Positions 50,480 to 60,468 of a DNA stretch of 64,000 nt are shown here, in pieces. Below the pieces are notes generated by a model, which saw only the letters and a list, made by a program, of their open reading frames with translations, was not told where the DNA came from and ran no database searches. The stretch's first letter is position 1. Each line of letters opens with the position of its first letter. The position numbers were made by a program, and so were the translations under genes. Source of the stretch: Heterostelium multicystogenum (Eukaryota > Evosea > Eumycetozoa > Acytosteliales > Acytosteliaceae); the NCBI GenBank assembly GCA_003667245.1, contig RCNN01000053.1, positions 1 through 64,000 of the forward strand. Direction: 5' to 3'.

Positions 50480-51280
50480 ATGATGAAAAAGTATCTTTCG
50501 ATGCTGCTGCTGGGTGTCACCGCACTGGTGGCGGTCAACGCGGCACATGCCGGCGCCATCGATGATGCGGTCAAGCGCGGTACGCTGAAAGTCGGCATGG
50601 ACCCGACCTACATGCCGTTCCAGATGACCAACAAACGCGGCGAAATCATCGGCTTTGAAGTCGACATCCTCAAGGCCATGGCCAAGTCGATGGGCGTGAA
50701 GTTCGAGCCGATTTCCACCGGTTACGACGGCATCATCCCGGCCCTGTTGACCGACAAGTTCGACATGATCGGCAGCGGCATGACCCTGACCCAGGAACGC
50801 AACCTGCGCCTGAACTTCAGCGAACCGTTCATCGTGGTCGGCCAGACCTTGCTGATCCGCAAGGAGCTGGAGGGCACCATCAAGTCCTACAAAGACCTGA
50901 ATGACGAGAAATACCGCCTGACCTCCAAGCTCGGCACCACCGGCGAGATGGTGGCCAAGAAGCTGATCTCCAAAGCCAAGTACCACGGCTATGACAACGA
51001 GCAGGAAGCTGTTCTGGACGTGGTCAACGGCAAGGCTGACGCCTTCGTCTATGACGCCCCGTACAACGTGGTGGCCGTGAACAAGGTCGGCGCCGGCAAA
51101 CTGGTGTTCCTTGATCAGCCGTTCACCTTTGAACCCCTGGCGTTCGGCCTGAAGAAGGGCGACTACGACAGCATCAACTTCATCAACAACTTCCTGCACC
51201 AGATCCGCAACGACGGCACCTACGATCGCATCCATGACAAGTGGTTCAAGAGCTCTGAGTGGCTCAAGGACATGGAATAA
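50480..51280 (+). CDS. Amino-acid ABC transporter substrate-binding protein 2
   Basis: About 266 residues, same family as its upstream neighbour, with an intact frame. Signal peptide ends at VNAAHA; signature GFEVDILKAMAKSMG; ligand-site region GSGMTLTQERNLRLNFSEP; then KLGTTGEMVAKKL. Two ATG codons in a row (50480, 50483) follow AGGGGAC. Ligand is probably a polar amino acid, but the sequence does not say which. A cloverleaf-like repeat separates it from the permease gene. Confidence 0.92.
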   Translation: MMKKYLSMLLLGVTALVAVNAAHAGAIDDAVKRGTLKVGMDPTYMPFQMTNKRGEIIGFEVDILKAMAKSMGVKFEPISTGYDGIIPALLTDKFDMIGSGMTLTQERNLRLNFSEPFIVVGQTLLIRKELEGTIKSYKDLNDEKYRLTSKLGTTGEMVAKKLISKAKYHGYDNEQEAVLDVVNGKADAFVYDAPYNVVAVNKVGAGKLVFLDQPFTFEPLAFGLKKGDYDSINFINNFLHQIRNDGTYDRIHDKWFKSSEWLKDME

Positions 51281-51300
51281 GGTTGGCTTAATACCGAGTT

Positions 51301-51406
51301 GATCGTTCCCACGCTCCGCGTGGGAATGCAGCCCGTGACGCTCTGCGTCACAAAGCGGACGCTGAGCGTCCAGTGAGGCATTCCCACGCAGAGCGTGGGA
51401 ACGATC
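51301..51406. repeat. Cloverleaf-like palindromic repeat
   Basis: GATCGTTCCCACGC at the left end pairs with GCGTGGGAACGATC at the right end. Inside are further hairpins: CACGCTCCGCGTG, GTGACGCTCTGCGTCAC and GGACGCTGAGCGTCC. Together they draw an outer stem and three arms, like a tRNA outline, over 106 bases. No anticodon or tRNA consensus is present, so it is an extragenic repeat. Confidence 0.88.
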
Positions 51407-51428
51407 TCGACATATCCCGGAACCCGTA

Positions 51429-52388
51429 ATGAAACAGAAAAAAGCCCAATGGCCCTGGCACCTGCTGACGGTGCTGGTGCTGGTCGGCCTGGCCGGCGCG
51501 TTGTATTACGCCACCTCGCTGATGTCCTACGAATGGCGCTGGAACCGCGTGCCGCAGTACTTCGTCTACCAGGCCGAAGAATCCCAGCGTGCGTCGGACA
51601 TTTCCACCGTCAGCGAGCTGGTGCGCAAGGGCGATGTGGCTGAAATCACCCTGCGTAGTGACGAGGGCAACGAGCAGCACCTGACCGTGGCCGAGAACAG
51701 CCTGCAAGTGGCCAAGGGCGATGACGTGGCCGAGGGCGATGTGGTCGGCGTCACCCGGCATTGGGCTGCGGGCCCTCTGCTGTGGGGCTTGTGGACTACG
51801 TTGTGGCTATCGGTGGTGTCCGGGGTGCTGGGACTGTTGATCGGCCTGGCGACCGGATTGTGTCGCCTGTCGAACAATCCGACTTTACGCGATCTGTCGA
51901 CGATCTACGTCGAACTGGTGCGCGGTACGCCACTATTGGTGCAGATCTTCATTTTCTATTTCTTTATCGGCACGGTGCTCAACCTGTCCCGGGAATTCGC
52001 CGGGATCGCCGCGCTGTCACTGTTTACCGGTGCCTATGTGGCGGAAATCATCCGCGCCGGCGTGCAGTCGATTGCCCGGGGCCAGAATGAAGCGGCACGT
52101 TCCCTGGGGCTCAGTGCTGGCCAGTCGATGCGCCATGTGGTGTTGCCGCAAGCCTTCAAGCGCGTGCTGCCGCCCCTGGCCGGGCAATTTATCAGCCTGG
52201 TCAAGGACACGTCCCTGGTGTCGGTGATCGCGATTACCGAGCTGCTCAAAAGCGGCCGCGAGGTCATCACCACCTCGTTCTCGCCGTTCGAAATCCTGTT
52301 CTGCGTCGCAGGCCTGTACCTGCTGATCAACCTGCCGCTGTCGAAAATCGCCAGCCGTCTTGAGCGGAGGCTCGCGCAAAGTGATTGA
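51429..52388 (+). CDS. Amino-acid ABC transporter permease with periplasmic insert
   Basis: A 319-residue HisM/GlnP-type permease. One helix ([20 protein letters not shown]) is followed by a hydrophilic insert of about 85 residues (31-115) and then the five-helix core. The core has [38 protein letters not shown] and the EAA loop [21 protein letters not shown]. The insert should face the periplasm and is longer than in most members. The frame is intact. Its end overlaps the start of the ATPase gene. Confidence 0.92.
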   Translation: MKQKKAQWPWHLLTVLVLVGLAGALYYATSLMSYEWRWNRVPQYFVYQAEESQRASDISTVSELVRKGDVAEITLRSDEGNEQHLTVAENSLQVAKGDDVAEGDVVGVTRHWAAGPLLWGLWTTLWLSVVSGVLGLLIGLATGLCRLSNNPTLRDLSTIYVELVRGTPLLVQIFIFYFFIGTVLNLSREFAGIAALSLFTGAYVAEIIRAGVQSIARGQNEAARSLGLSAGQSMRHVVLPQAFKRVLPPLAGQFISLVKDTSLVSVIAITELLKSGREVITTSFSPFEILFCVAGLYLLINLPLSKIASRLERRLAQSD

Positions 52389-53115
52389 AGTCCGCGATCT
52401 GGTAAAAGTCTTCGACACCCGTGGCCACGTCGTGCGCGCGGTGGATAACGTGACCACGCAGGTGGCCAGGGGTGAAGTGCTGGTGGTGATCGGCCCGTCC
52501 GGTTCCGGCAAGTCGACGTTCCTGCGCTGCCTTAACGGCCTGGAGGAATTCGATTCCGGCTCGGTAAGCATCGACGGCCTGCAACTGGCAGACCCGAAAA
52601 CCGACGTGAACGCCTACCGCCGTGAAGTCGGCATGGTGTTCCAGCACTTCAACCTGTTCCCCCACATGACCGTGCTGGAAAACCTCTGCCTGGCGCAAAA
52701 AGTCGTGCGCAAGCGCGGCAAGAAAGAGCGCGAGGCCAAGGCCCTGGCGCTCCTGGAGAAAGTCGGCATTGCCCAGAAAGCCCACGAGTTCCCGTCGCGG
52801 CTTTCCGGTGGACAGCAGCAACGCGTCGCGATTGCCCGCGCGCTGGCGATGGAGCCCAAGGTGATGCTGTTTGACGAGCCCACCTCGGCCCTGGACCCGG
52901 AAATGGTCGGCGAAGTGCTGGACGTGATGAAGACCCTGGCCCTGGAAGGCATGACCATGGTCTGCGTCACCCATGAAATGGGCTTTGCCCGAGAAGTGGC
53001 TGATCGCGTGCTGTTCTTCGATCACGGCAAACTGTTGGAGGACGCCGCCCCGGCGCAATTCTTCGATGCGCCGAAGGACCCTCGCGCCCAAGCCTTCCTG
53101 CGCCAGGTTCTATAA
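52381..53115 (+). CDS. Amino-acid ABC transporter ATP-binding protein (GlnQ/HisP type)
   Basis: A 244-residue ATPase starting at GTG 52381, eight bases inside the permease gene. Walker [17 protein letters not shown]-loop [16 protein letters not shown], signature [16 protein letters not shown], Walker [16 protein letters not shown] and switch His [15 protein letters not shown] are all standard for polar amino-acid importers. It completes a four-gene set of two binding proteins, one permease and one ATPase. An in-frame upstream extension (52360) is not needed. Confidence 0.93.
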   Translation: MIEVRDLVKVFDTRGHVVRAVDNVTTQVARGEVLVVIGPSGSGKSTFLRCLNGLEEFDSGSVSIDGLQLADPKTDVNAYRREVGMVFQHFNLFPHMTVLENLCLAQKVVRKRGKKEREAKALALLEKVGIAQKAHEFPSRLSGGQQQRVAIARALAMEPKVMLFDEPTSALDPEMVGEVLDVMKTLALEGMTMVCVTHEMGFAREVADRVLFFDHGKLLEDAAPAQFFDAPKDPRAQAFLRQVL

Positions 53116-53134
53116 ATGCGTTGAGAATCCTTCT

Positions 53135-53230
53135 TGTGGCGAGGGAGCTTGCTCCCGCTGGGCCGCGTAGCGGCTCCCAAAAAAGATAGGAGCGCTGCGC
53201 ACTCCAGCGGGAGCAAGCTCCCTCGCCACA
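53135..53230. repeat. Inverted repeat, fourth REP-like family
   Basis: TGTGGCGAGGGAGCTTGCTC and its complement, 96 bases end to end, between the convergent ATPase and chemoreceptor genes. The centre GGGCCGCGTAGCGGCTCCCA is itself partly palindromic. Confidence 0.9.
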
Positions 53231-53242
53231 GGTTGGGTTTTT

Positions 53243-55152
53243 TCAGACCTTGAACTTGCCCACCCACACCTGCAAATCGGTACCCAGGCGGGCCAGTTCG
53301 ACACTGGCCGCCGCAGTGTCCTGACTCGCGGCCCAGGTCTGTTCCGATACATCCTTGACCTTCAGCACGCTGCGGTTGATCTCCTCGGCGACCGCGGTTT
53401 GTTCCTCGGCGGCAGCGGCAATCTGCGGGTTCATCTCCTGGATCACCGACACGGTACGGGTGATGCCAGCCAGCGCCTCTCCTGCGCGACGGGTCAGTTG
53501 CACGCTGTTGTCGGTGAGGCTGCGACTGTTGTCCATGATGTCGGCCACCTGCTGCGTGCCCCGGTGCAGACCGCTGATCAACTCCTCGATTTCCTCGGCC
53601 GACTGCTGGGTGCGTTGTGCCAGGCTGCGCACTTCATCTGCGACCACGGCAAACCCCCTGCCGGCTTCGCCTGCGCGGGCCGCCTCGATCGCGGCGTTGA
53701 GGGCCAGCAAGTTGGTCTGTTCCGATACCGACTTGATCACCTCCAGCACGCTGCCGATCTTCCGGCTTTCCTGTTGCAGGCCTTGCATGGCCTGGCTTGA
53801 ACGCGCCATCTCCTGAGCCAGGTGCTCGATGTGGGGTAATGGCCTCAGCCACCACCTGATCGCCCTGGCCCGCCTGCCGGTCGGCCTCGGCAGCAGCCAG
53901 CGACGCTTGCTCGGCATGGCGCGCAACTTCCTGGGAGGTGGCGAGCATCTCGTTCATGGCGGTGGCCACCTGTTCGGTTTCCTGCTTCTGGCCGTCGACC
54001 CCGTCGCGGGTTTGCTCGGTGACCGCCGAGAGTTGCTCGGCGGCGCTGGCGATCTGCTGGGCGCTGTCGCCGATGCCGCTGATCAAGCCCCGCAGGTTGA
54101 GGGTCATTTGCCCGATGCTGCGCTGCAACTGCCCCAGTTCATCCTGGCGCGAGGCCTGGATGTCGTGGCTCAGGTCACCTTCGGCAATCCGGTTGGCCAC
54201 GGACAGGGCCTGGCGCAGCGGCGCGACGATCTGGCCGGCGATCAACCAGGCGGCCACGACGCCGAGCAACAGCGCCGCTGCAGTAACGTTGAGCAGCAGG
54301 GTGCGGGCGAGGCTGGCTTCGTTGTCACGCTTGGCGGTCTGGTCCTGGCTCAGCAGGTCGCTTTCCGTGAGCAATTGATCCAGCCACTGTTCAAGCTGGT
54401 TCTGGGTGGTTTCGGCGCTGAGTTGGGCGTCCTTGAGGCGTGTCAGGTGAGTCCGAAAGTCGAGCAGGACTTTTTTCAGGGCGCTGGCGTCAACCGGCAG
54501 CGCGCCTACCGCCGCCTGGGCGCCATCCAGGGCCAGTAGCGCATCACTCACGTCCTTGGCATAGGCGTCCAATGACGCAGCGGCCCAGGCGGGGCTCTGG
54601 GTGCGGTCTTCGGCTTGTTCCAGGGCCTGGCGCAATTGTTCCACGGCATCGAGGGCCTTTTCATCGTCTTGATTGGGCAGGTTTGCTCGACAGTTCAGAG
54701 AGGCTGTCACTGCTCTGGACTGAGCTGCGCTTGAGCTGTTCACGGGCGTTTTCACGTTGCTTGATCAGCCCTCCAGGCCGCTTAAGGCGGTCTTGAAACT
54801 GGTGACGAAGCGTCGGCTTTCCTGCAGCTGTTGTTGGTTGACCGGGTCGGGTAAATCGCGGGGAAAGATCCACCAGGAACTGGTCGATCTTGTCCATATG
54901 CAGCTCTATTTTGGACAGGCTGGCCGGGTCGTTCAGGGTGCGATAGACGATGCGATCAGCGCGCAACTCTTCGCCGACGACTGCCAATTGCGAGAGCAGC
55001 GTGAGTTTTTGGGAGCGCTCGAGGGATGCGCTCAAGGCTTGCCAACCGGTAGAGGCGATGATCAGGCTGAGGCTGAGCACCAGGCCAAAGCCCAGGGCAA
55101 GTTTGAGGCTGATGCTGATGTTTCCGAGCAGGCGGGTCAGTGGACGAAACAT
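53243..55152 (-). CDS. Methyl-accepting chemotaxis protein 1 (several frameshifts as read)
   Basis: About 636 residues. TM1 (ISLKLALGFGLVLSLSLIIA) and TM2 (LLLNVTAAALLLGVVAAWLI) enclose a helical periplasmic sensor of about 230 residues, of the size of HBM-type domains. Then come HAMP (APLRQALSVANRIAEGDLS) and the signalling domain with the hairpin tip [20 protein letters not shown] (here VIKSVSEQTN) and [20 protein letters not shown]. There is no CheR/CheB pentapeptide at the end (VGKFKV). ATG 55152 follows GGAGG. Breaks near 53836, 54683, 54772 and 54862, mostly one-base insertions. Ligand unknown. Confidence 0.88.
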
Positions 55153-55324
55153 GGTGAACCTCCAACGAATCAAAAGGAGCGTCTCAAGCGTCCGGCCAAC
55201 AATGGTCAGGGGAGTTGAAACGCTACTTTTATTCGGCGCCAGGTGTGTGATCCACGACCTGAAAAACGCGTAGGAAATTTCACATATTGTCGGAGCGGCG
55301 GCCCTGATGGCCGCCGCAAGCGGG

Positions 55325-57244
55325 TCAGACCTTGAAGCGACCTACCAGGCTTTGCAGGTAAACCCCCAGGCGCGCCAGCTCGGCACTGGAAGCCGCGGTT
55401 TCTTCGCTGGCCGCCGAGGTTTGTTCGGAAACGTCCCGCACGTTGAGCACGCTGCGGTTGATTTCTTCGGCCACGGCGCTTTGCTGCTCGGCGGCGGTGG
55501 CGATCTGCTGGTTCATCGCCTGGATCGCCGAGACGGTACGGGTGATGTTCTCCAGGGCATTGCCGGCCCGACGGGTCAGCTCGACGCTGCTGTCGGTCAG
55601 GCCGCGACTGTTGTCCATGATGGTTGCCACCTGCTGGGTGCCGCTTTGCAGGCCGACGATCAACTCTTCGATTTCCTCGGTGGACTTCTGCGTCCGCTGG
55701 GCCAGGCTGCGCACTTCATCGGCAACCACCGCAAAACCGCGTCCGGCTTCACCGGCGCGCGCCGCTTCAATCGCTGCGTTAAGGGCCAGCAGGTTGGTTT
55801 GCTGGGCCACCGACTTGATGACGTCCAGCACACTGCCGATCTTGTCGCTCTCACGCTTGAGATGGCCCATGGCTTCGGTGGAGTTGCCCACCTCGCTGGC
55901 CAGGCGCTCGATCTGGGCGATGGCCTCACCGACCACCTTGTCGCCTTCACGGGCCTGTTGGTCGGCGGCTACGGCGGCTTCCGAGGCTTCTTCAGCGTTA
56001 CGGGCGACTTCCTGCACGGTGGCGGCCATTTTCGTTCATGGCGGTGGCCACCTGGTCGGTCTCGACCTTCTGGCTGTTGACCCCGGCGCTGGTCTGCTCG
56101 GTAACGGCCGATAGCTGCTCGGCGGCACTGGCGATCTGGGTGACGCCGTCGCTGATACCGCCAATCAGCTCCCGCAGGCCCACGGTCATGCTTTGCATCG
56201 ACCGTTGCAGTTGCCCCAGTTCATCCTGGCGCTGGGAGATCAGGTTGTGGCTCAGGTCGCCGGACGCCACGCGCTCGGCGACTTTGAGGGTCTGGTTCAG
56301 TGGAATCACGATCTGCCGGGTAATGGCCCAGGCGGCGAGTACACCAAACGCCAGCGCGAGGGCGGTGGCCAGTAACAGCAGGTTCTTGGCGTGGGCGGCA
56401 TCGGTATCACGCACCACGGTTTGCGAAGTGGTGAGTTTGTTACTGCGGTCGAGCAGGATATCGCCCTGCTCGCCCATGATTTTCATCGCGGCGGCACTGG
56501 CCACCTGGGAGTCGCGGTACTGGCTCACCGCGGCGCGGTAGGCCTGCAGCGAAACGCTGGCCTCTTGCAGGTTGGCCCGGTATTGCTCGGGCAACGGGTC
56601 GTTGAGGTCGGTGATTTTCTTCAGGGCGTTGTCGATGGCATCCAGGGCCGGTTGTTCGGCTTCGACCTTGCCGCTGTAGGTGTAGCCGCGCACCTGGAAG
56701 CGCGCTTGCTGGATCAGTTTGCTCAGGTCGACCACGCTGTTGAACAGGGTGACGCTGTCGCCTTGCAGCAGGGATTTTTCCACTTCGTTGATTTTTGCGA
56801 CGGCGTTGTCGGCGGTATCGCCCAGTTTGCTGCGGGCGCCTTCACGCTTGAGGCCGGCCTGCACCATGGCGCCGAAGGCTTTTTTGTATTGGCCCAAGGC
56901 ATCTTGTTGCTGCTCTACCACGAACTTGTCGTCGGGTTGCTCGATCAGGTCTGCGGCGGTTTTCAGGCCACTGTCCAGCTGGGTGATCAGGTCGTTGACC
57001 GCGCTGGTGCCTTGTTCGCCACGGCGCATTTCGAAGTCCAGTCGCGCCAGGCGCAGGTCCTTGGTCAGCCCGTTGAGGCTGGAGATGTAGCCCAGCTTGT
57101 CGCCACGGCTGATCACGCCGCTGAGGCCGGTCCAGCCGGTGAAGGTGATCAATAGGGTCAGGACCAATACCAGGCCGAAAGCCTATGCTCAGCTTGCGGT
57201 TGACGCTGACATTCCCCAGTTTTCTCGGCTAACCAACGATACAT
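55325..57244 (-). CDS. Methyl-accepting chemotaxis protein 2, HBM-like sensor (three frameshifts as read)
   Basis: About 639 residues, tandem paralogue of the preceding receptor. After TM1 ([13 protein letters not shown]) comes an all-helical sensor with [18 protein letters not shown] and [17 protein letters not shown], typical of helical bimodular (HBM) sensors such as those for organic acids or amines. TM2 ([20 protein letters not shown]), HAMP and a signalling domain with [20 protein letters not shown] follow. It also ends without the pentapeptide (VGRFKV). One-base insertions near 56036, 57179 and 57222 break the frame; ATG 57244 gives the natural start MYRWLAEK. Confidence 0.88.
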
Positions 57245-57310
57245 GCTGCGAACTCCCCTGGAACAAGGCTTGGACTTATTCAGAGCGTATCGGCAGATTC
57301 GGAGGTTTTC

Positions 57311-57410
57311 TGTAGGAGCGAGCTTGCTCGCGAAGGTCGTCAACGATAACGCGGGCATTCTGAGTGAGCGCGGTGTCCTTGAGTTTTTCGCGAGCAAGCT
57401 CGCTCCTACA
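57311..57410. repeat. REP-like inverted pair, second family
   Basis: TGTAGGAGCGAGCTTGCTCG and its complement around a centre with GGTCGTCAACGATAACGCG; same element as at 9651-9750, better conserved. Confidence 0.92.
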
Positions 57411-57423
57411 GGAGAGGGCGGTG

Positions 57424-58139
57424 TTAGAAAAGGCGGGCGAGCAGCGCGGTGACGGCGGTTTCGACTCTCAGGATGCGCGCGCCGAGTTGCACCGGCTGCA
57501 ATCCGGCCTTGGCCAGCAGGTCCACCTCGTAGGGAATCCAGCCGCCTTCCGGCCCGATGGCCAGGGGTGACCGGCTCATCCAGCCCGCGAGGGCAGGGCG
57601 GATAGTCGCCGGGGTGACCAATCAGGCCGAGGGTGCCTTGCGCCATGGCGGGCAGGCGGTCTTCGACGAATGGCTTGAAGCGCTTTTTCGATCACGAAAT
57701 CTCGGGCAGCACCGTGTCCCGGGCCTGTTCCAGGCCGAGGATCAATTGCTCGCGAATCGCTTCCGGCTCCAGGAACGGCGTCTGCCAGAAGCTCTTTTCC
57801 ACGCGATAGCTGTTCACCAGCACCACCCGCGGCACGCCCATGGACGCCACGGTTTGCAGCACCCGGCGGAGCATTTTCGGGCGGGGCAGGGCCAGCAGCA
57901 GGGTCAGGGGCAGTTTTGGCCGGCGGCGGCTGGTCGAAGGTCACTTCCAGCTCGGCTTCCCGGGCTTCCAGGCGCAGCAACTGCGCGTTGCCCATCAAGC
58001 CGCCAATCCGTCCGACCCGCAGGCTGTCGCCTACGGCGGCACGGTGGACTTCCTGCATATGCACCAGGCGCCGATCACGCAGCACACCACCCGGTCGGCC
58101 GCGATAAAAGTCGGCCTCCTCAAGCAGCAGCAGGTTCAC
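57424..58139 (-). CDS. rsmE: 16S rRNA (uracil(1498)-N3)-methyltransferase (about four frameshifts as read)
   Basis: About 238 residues, SPOUT family, methylates U1498 of 16S rRNA. It begins [17 protein letters not shown] (GTG start at 58139 overlapping the tatC stop codon) with an N-terminal PUA-like part ([19 protein letters not shown]). In other frames follow [32 protein letters not shown] and the SAM-binding knot [17 protein letters not shown], then [17 protein letters not shown]. Breaks near 57602, 57687, 57699 and 57916 are probably sequence errors. Confidence 0.9.
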
Positions 58140-58930
58140 GGCTGGGTCGCTGGCGGCTGGTCGTCGTCGGCGGGTTGGTCATCGGGGTGATCGCCACGCT
58201 TGCTCACCAGGCTGCCGAACAGAATGCCAATCTCGAACAGCATCCACATCGGTACGGCCAGCAGGGTCTGGGAGAAGATGTCCGGCGGGGTCAGGATCAT
58301 GCCGACCACGAAGCAGCCGATGATCACGTAGGGGCGGATCTTCTTCAGGTATTTGACGTCGACCACGCCGATCCATACCAGCAGCACCACGGCCACTGGG
58401 ATTTCGAAGGCCACGCCGAAGGCGAAGAACAGCGTCATCACGAAGTCGAGGTAGCTGGTGATGTCGGTCATCATCTCTACGCCGGCCGGGGTGGCGGCGG
58501 CGAAGAACTTGAAGATCAGCGGGAACACCAGGAAGTAGGCGAAGGCCATCCCGGTGTAGAACAGCAGGATGCTCGACACCAGCAGCGGCACGGCGATGCG
58601 TTTTTCATGCTTGTACAGGCCCGGCGCGATAAAGCCCCAGATCTGATGCAGGATCACCGGGATCGCCAGGGAACAGCGAGACCATCATCGTCAGCTTCAA
58701 ACGGCGTGAGGAACGGTGACGACACGTCGGTGGCGATCATCGTCGCGCCGGCCGGCAGGTAATTTGCGCAGCGGCGTGGAGACGAAGGTGTAGATCTGCT
58801 GGGTGAAGGCAAACAGCCCGGCAAAGATGATGAAGATCGCCGCGACACAGCGCAGCAGGCGGGTGCGCAACTCGGTGAGGTGCGAGACCAGTGGCATGTG
58901 CTGGTCGGTTTCCGGTTTATCAGCGCTCAT
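58136..58930 (-). CDS. tatC: Twin-arginine translocase subunit TatC (three frameshifts as read)
   Basis: About 264 residues, six membrane helices, receptor for twin-arginine signal peptides. It opens [17 protein letters not shown] with the conserved Glu, then [20 protein letters not shown] (here VILHQIWGF) and [39 protein letters not shown] and [15 protein letters not shown] follow. An Asp/Pro-rich tail ends it. Three one-base insertions near 58671, 58716 and 58761 break the region between helices 1 and 3. ATG 58930 overlaps the tatB stop codon. Confidence 0.93.
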
Positions 58931-59377
58931 GGGGCTCGCGGCGGCAATGTAGGGTCGTGGGGCGCGGGCGACACGGCAGGTGTCGGCGCGGGTTTCGGTC
59001 GGGGTCACGGGCGCAGTGGGCGCAGGCTCGACGGCGTGCACGGGTTCAGCGACCGGTGCAGACGCGGGTGCGGCGGGCGGAGCAATCGAATGCTCGGCCA
59101 CAGGCTTCGACCGGCTTGGGCGTTTCCTGCACCGGCGAGAGAATCTTCCGTGCCTCCTGCTCCAACGACAGAATGTGTTCGTTGTGCAGTTGCCGGCGAA
59201 TCTCGTCGGCGCCGATTTCCCGTTCAACTTCCTGTTTGATGGCGTTGAAAACTGCGTTTCAGGCGCCCGATCCACAGGCCGGCCGTGGCGCGCGGCACCG
59301 GGCAGGCGTTCCGGCCCCAGTACCAGCAGGGCCACGAGGCCGACGAGCAGCAGTTCAGAGAAGCTGATACCAAACAT
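58927..59377 (-). CDS. tatB: Sec-independent translocase subunit TatB (four frameshifts as read)
   Basis: About 149 residues. The N-terminal membrane helix with [29 protein letters not shown] (in two conserved halves, Glu8 and the Gly-Pro hinge) is diagnostic of TatB. The amphipathic helix and a Pro/Ala/Glu-rich C-terminal tail follow only if one-base insertions near 59317, 59246, 59108 and 59003 are removed. As corrected, the stop codon TGA (58927-58929) overlaps the tatC start. Four breaks in a short gene needed for Tat export suggest bad sequence. Confidence 0.88.
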
Positions 59378-59387
59378 TATTCAGTAC

Positions 59388-59666
59388 TCACGAGTCTTTT
59401 TGGTTCTGCTCTTTGACGTGCTCGGCCTGCACGTCGAAGGTGCGACGTTCAGTGATCGGCTGAGTGGCCTGCGGGTGTACAGGCTGCGCCGGTGGCACCG
59501 GATTGACGGCCGGGTCGGCAGGCTTTTCGTCGTCGTTCATGGCCTTGCGAAAGCCCTTGATCGATTCACCGACGTCGGTGCCGAGGTTTTTCAGTTTCTT
59601 GGTGCCGAACACCAGCACAACGACCACAAGAATGACGATCCAGTGTTTCCAGTCAAAAATGCCCAT
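59388..59666 (-). CDS. tatA: Sec-independent translocase subunit TatA
   Basis: A 92-residue protein that forms the Tat pore. [20 protein letters not shown] is the membrane helix, then [23 protein letters not shown] is the amphipathic helix with the Phe-Gly hinge, and a charged tail follows. The frame is intact. It stands between hisE and tatB, ten bases before the latter. Confidence 0.96.
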   Translation of the reverse strand: MGIFDWKHWIVILVVVVLVFGTKKLKNLGTDVGESIKGFRKAMNDDEKPADPAVNPVPPAQPVHPQATQPITERRTFDVQAEHVKEQNQKDS

Positions 59667-59691
59667 GCTGCAATTCCTCTGTAAAAGTTGG

Positions 59692-60028
59692 TCAGGCGGA
59701 CGGGCGCGAGGCCTTTTCGGCATGCCCGGACAAGCCGAAGCGACGGTCCAGTTCATCAAGCACTGCCTGTGGATGCTGCCCCAGTTTGGGCGAGCATGAC
59801 CAGACTGTGGAACCACAAGTCGGCAGTTTCGTAGATCACGTCGCTGCAGTCGCCGCTGATTTGCGCGTCCTTGGCCGCAATAATCGTCTCGACGGATTCT
59901 TTCGCCGAGTTTTTTCCAGGATCTTGTTCAGACCCTTGTGGTACAGGCTGGCGACGTAAGGAGCTGTCGGCGTCCGCGCCTTTGCGGTCTTCCAGCACCT
60001 GGGCCACACGGTTGAGGGTATCGCTCAT
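59692..60028 (-). CDS. hisE: Phosphoribosyl-ATP pyrophosphatase (four frameshifts as read)
   Basis: About 111 residues; hydrolyses phosphoribosyl-ATP in the second step of histidine synthesis. It starts [22 protein letters not shown]; in other frames follow [16 protein letters not shown], the metal-binding [14 protein letters not shown] (as corrected) and [19 protein letters not shown]. One-base insertions near 59793, 59897, 59905 and 59955. It starts two bases after the hisI stop codon. Confidence 0.9.
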
Positions 60029-60030
60029 GT

Positions 60031-60426
60031 TCAGTGTCCTGCCGAATAGATAGCGTGCGGGTCTTTGAGGCACGGGCTCGACGGTCTTCCACTCGCCGTT
60101 CTGGAACACGCGGTAGAAGCAGCTGTGACGGCCGGTGTGACAGGCGATATCGCCGATCTGCTCGACCTTGAGGATCACCACATCGGCATCGCAGTCGAAT
60201 GCGCATCTCATGCAGGGTTTGCACGTGCCCGGACTCTTCGCCCTTGCGCCACAGTTTGCCACGGGAACGTGACCAGTAGAATGGCGCGGTTCTCGGCGGC
60301 GGTCAGGCTCAGGGCCTCGCGGTTCATCCAGGCCATCATCAGCACGCGCCCGGTCTTGTAGTCCTGGGCAATGGCCGGCACCAGGCCGTCACTGTCCCAC
60401 TTGATCTCGTCCAGCCAGTCTTTCAT
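60031..60426 (-). CDS. hisI: Phosphoribosyl-AMP cyclohydrolase (three frameshifts as read)
   Basis: About 131 residues; opens the adenine ring of phosphoribosyl-AMP, third step of histidine synthesis. It begins [22 protein letters not shown] (two blocks) and contains [14 protein letters not shown]. The zinc and substrate segment with LHEMRIDCDADVV and [17 protein letters not shown] is clear across frames. One-base insertions near 60075, 60203 and 60283. hisI and hisE are separate genes here, as usual in Pseudomonas. Confidence 0.9.
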
Positions 60427-60468
60427 TTTCGGCTCCGGCAATTTGCGACAGTGTATAAACCGGATTGG

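Noticed and set aside
51301..51406. A tRNA gene
   Set aside because: The cloverleaf outline lacks an anticodon loop, a T-loop consensus and a 3' acceptor pattern; it is longer than a tRNA.
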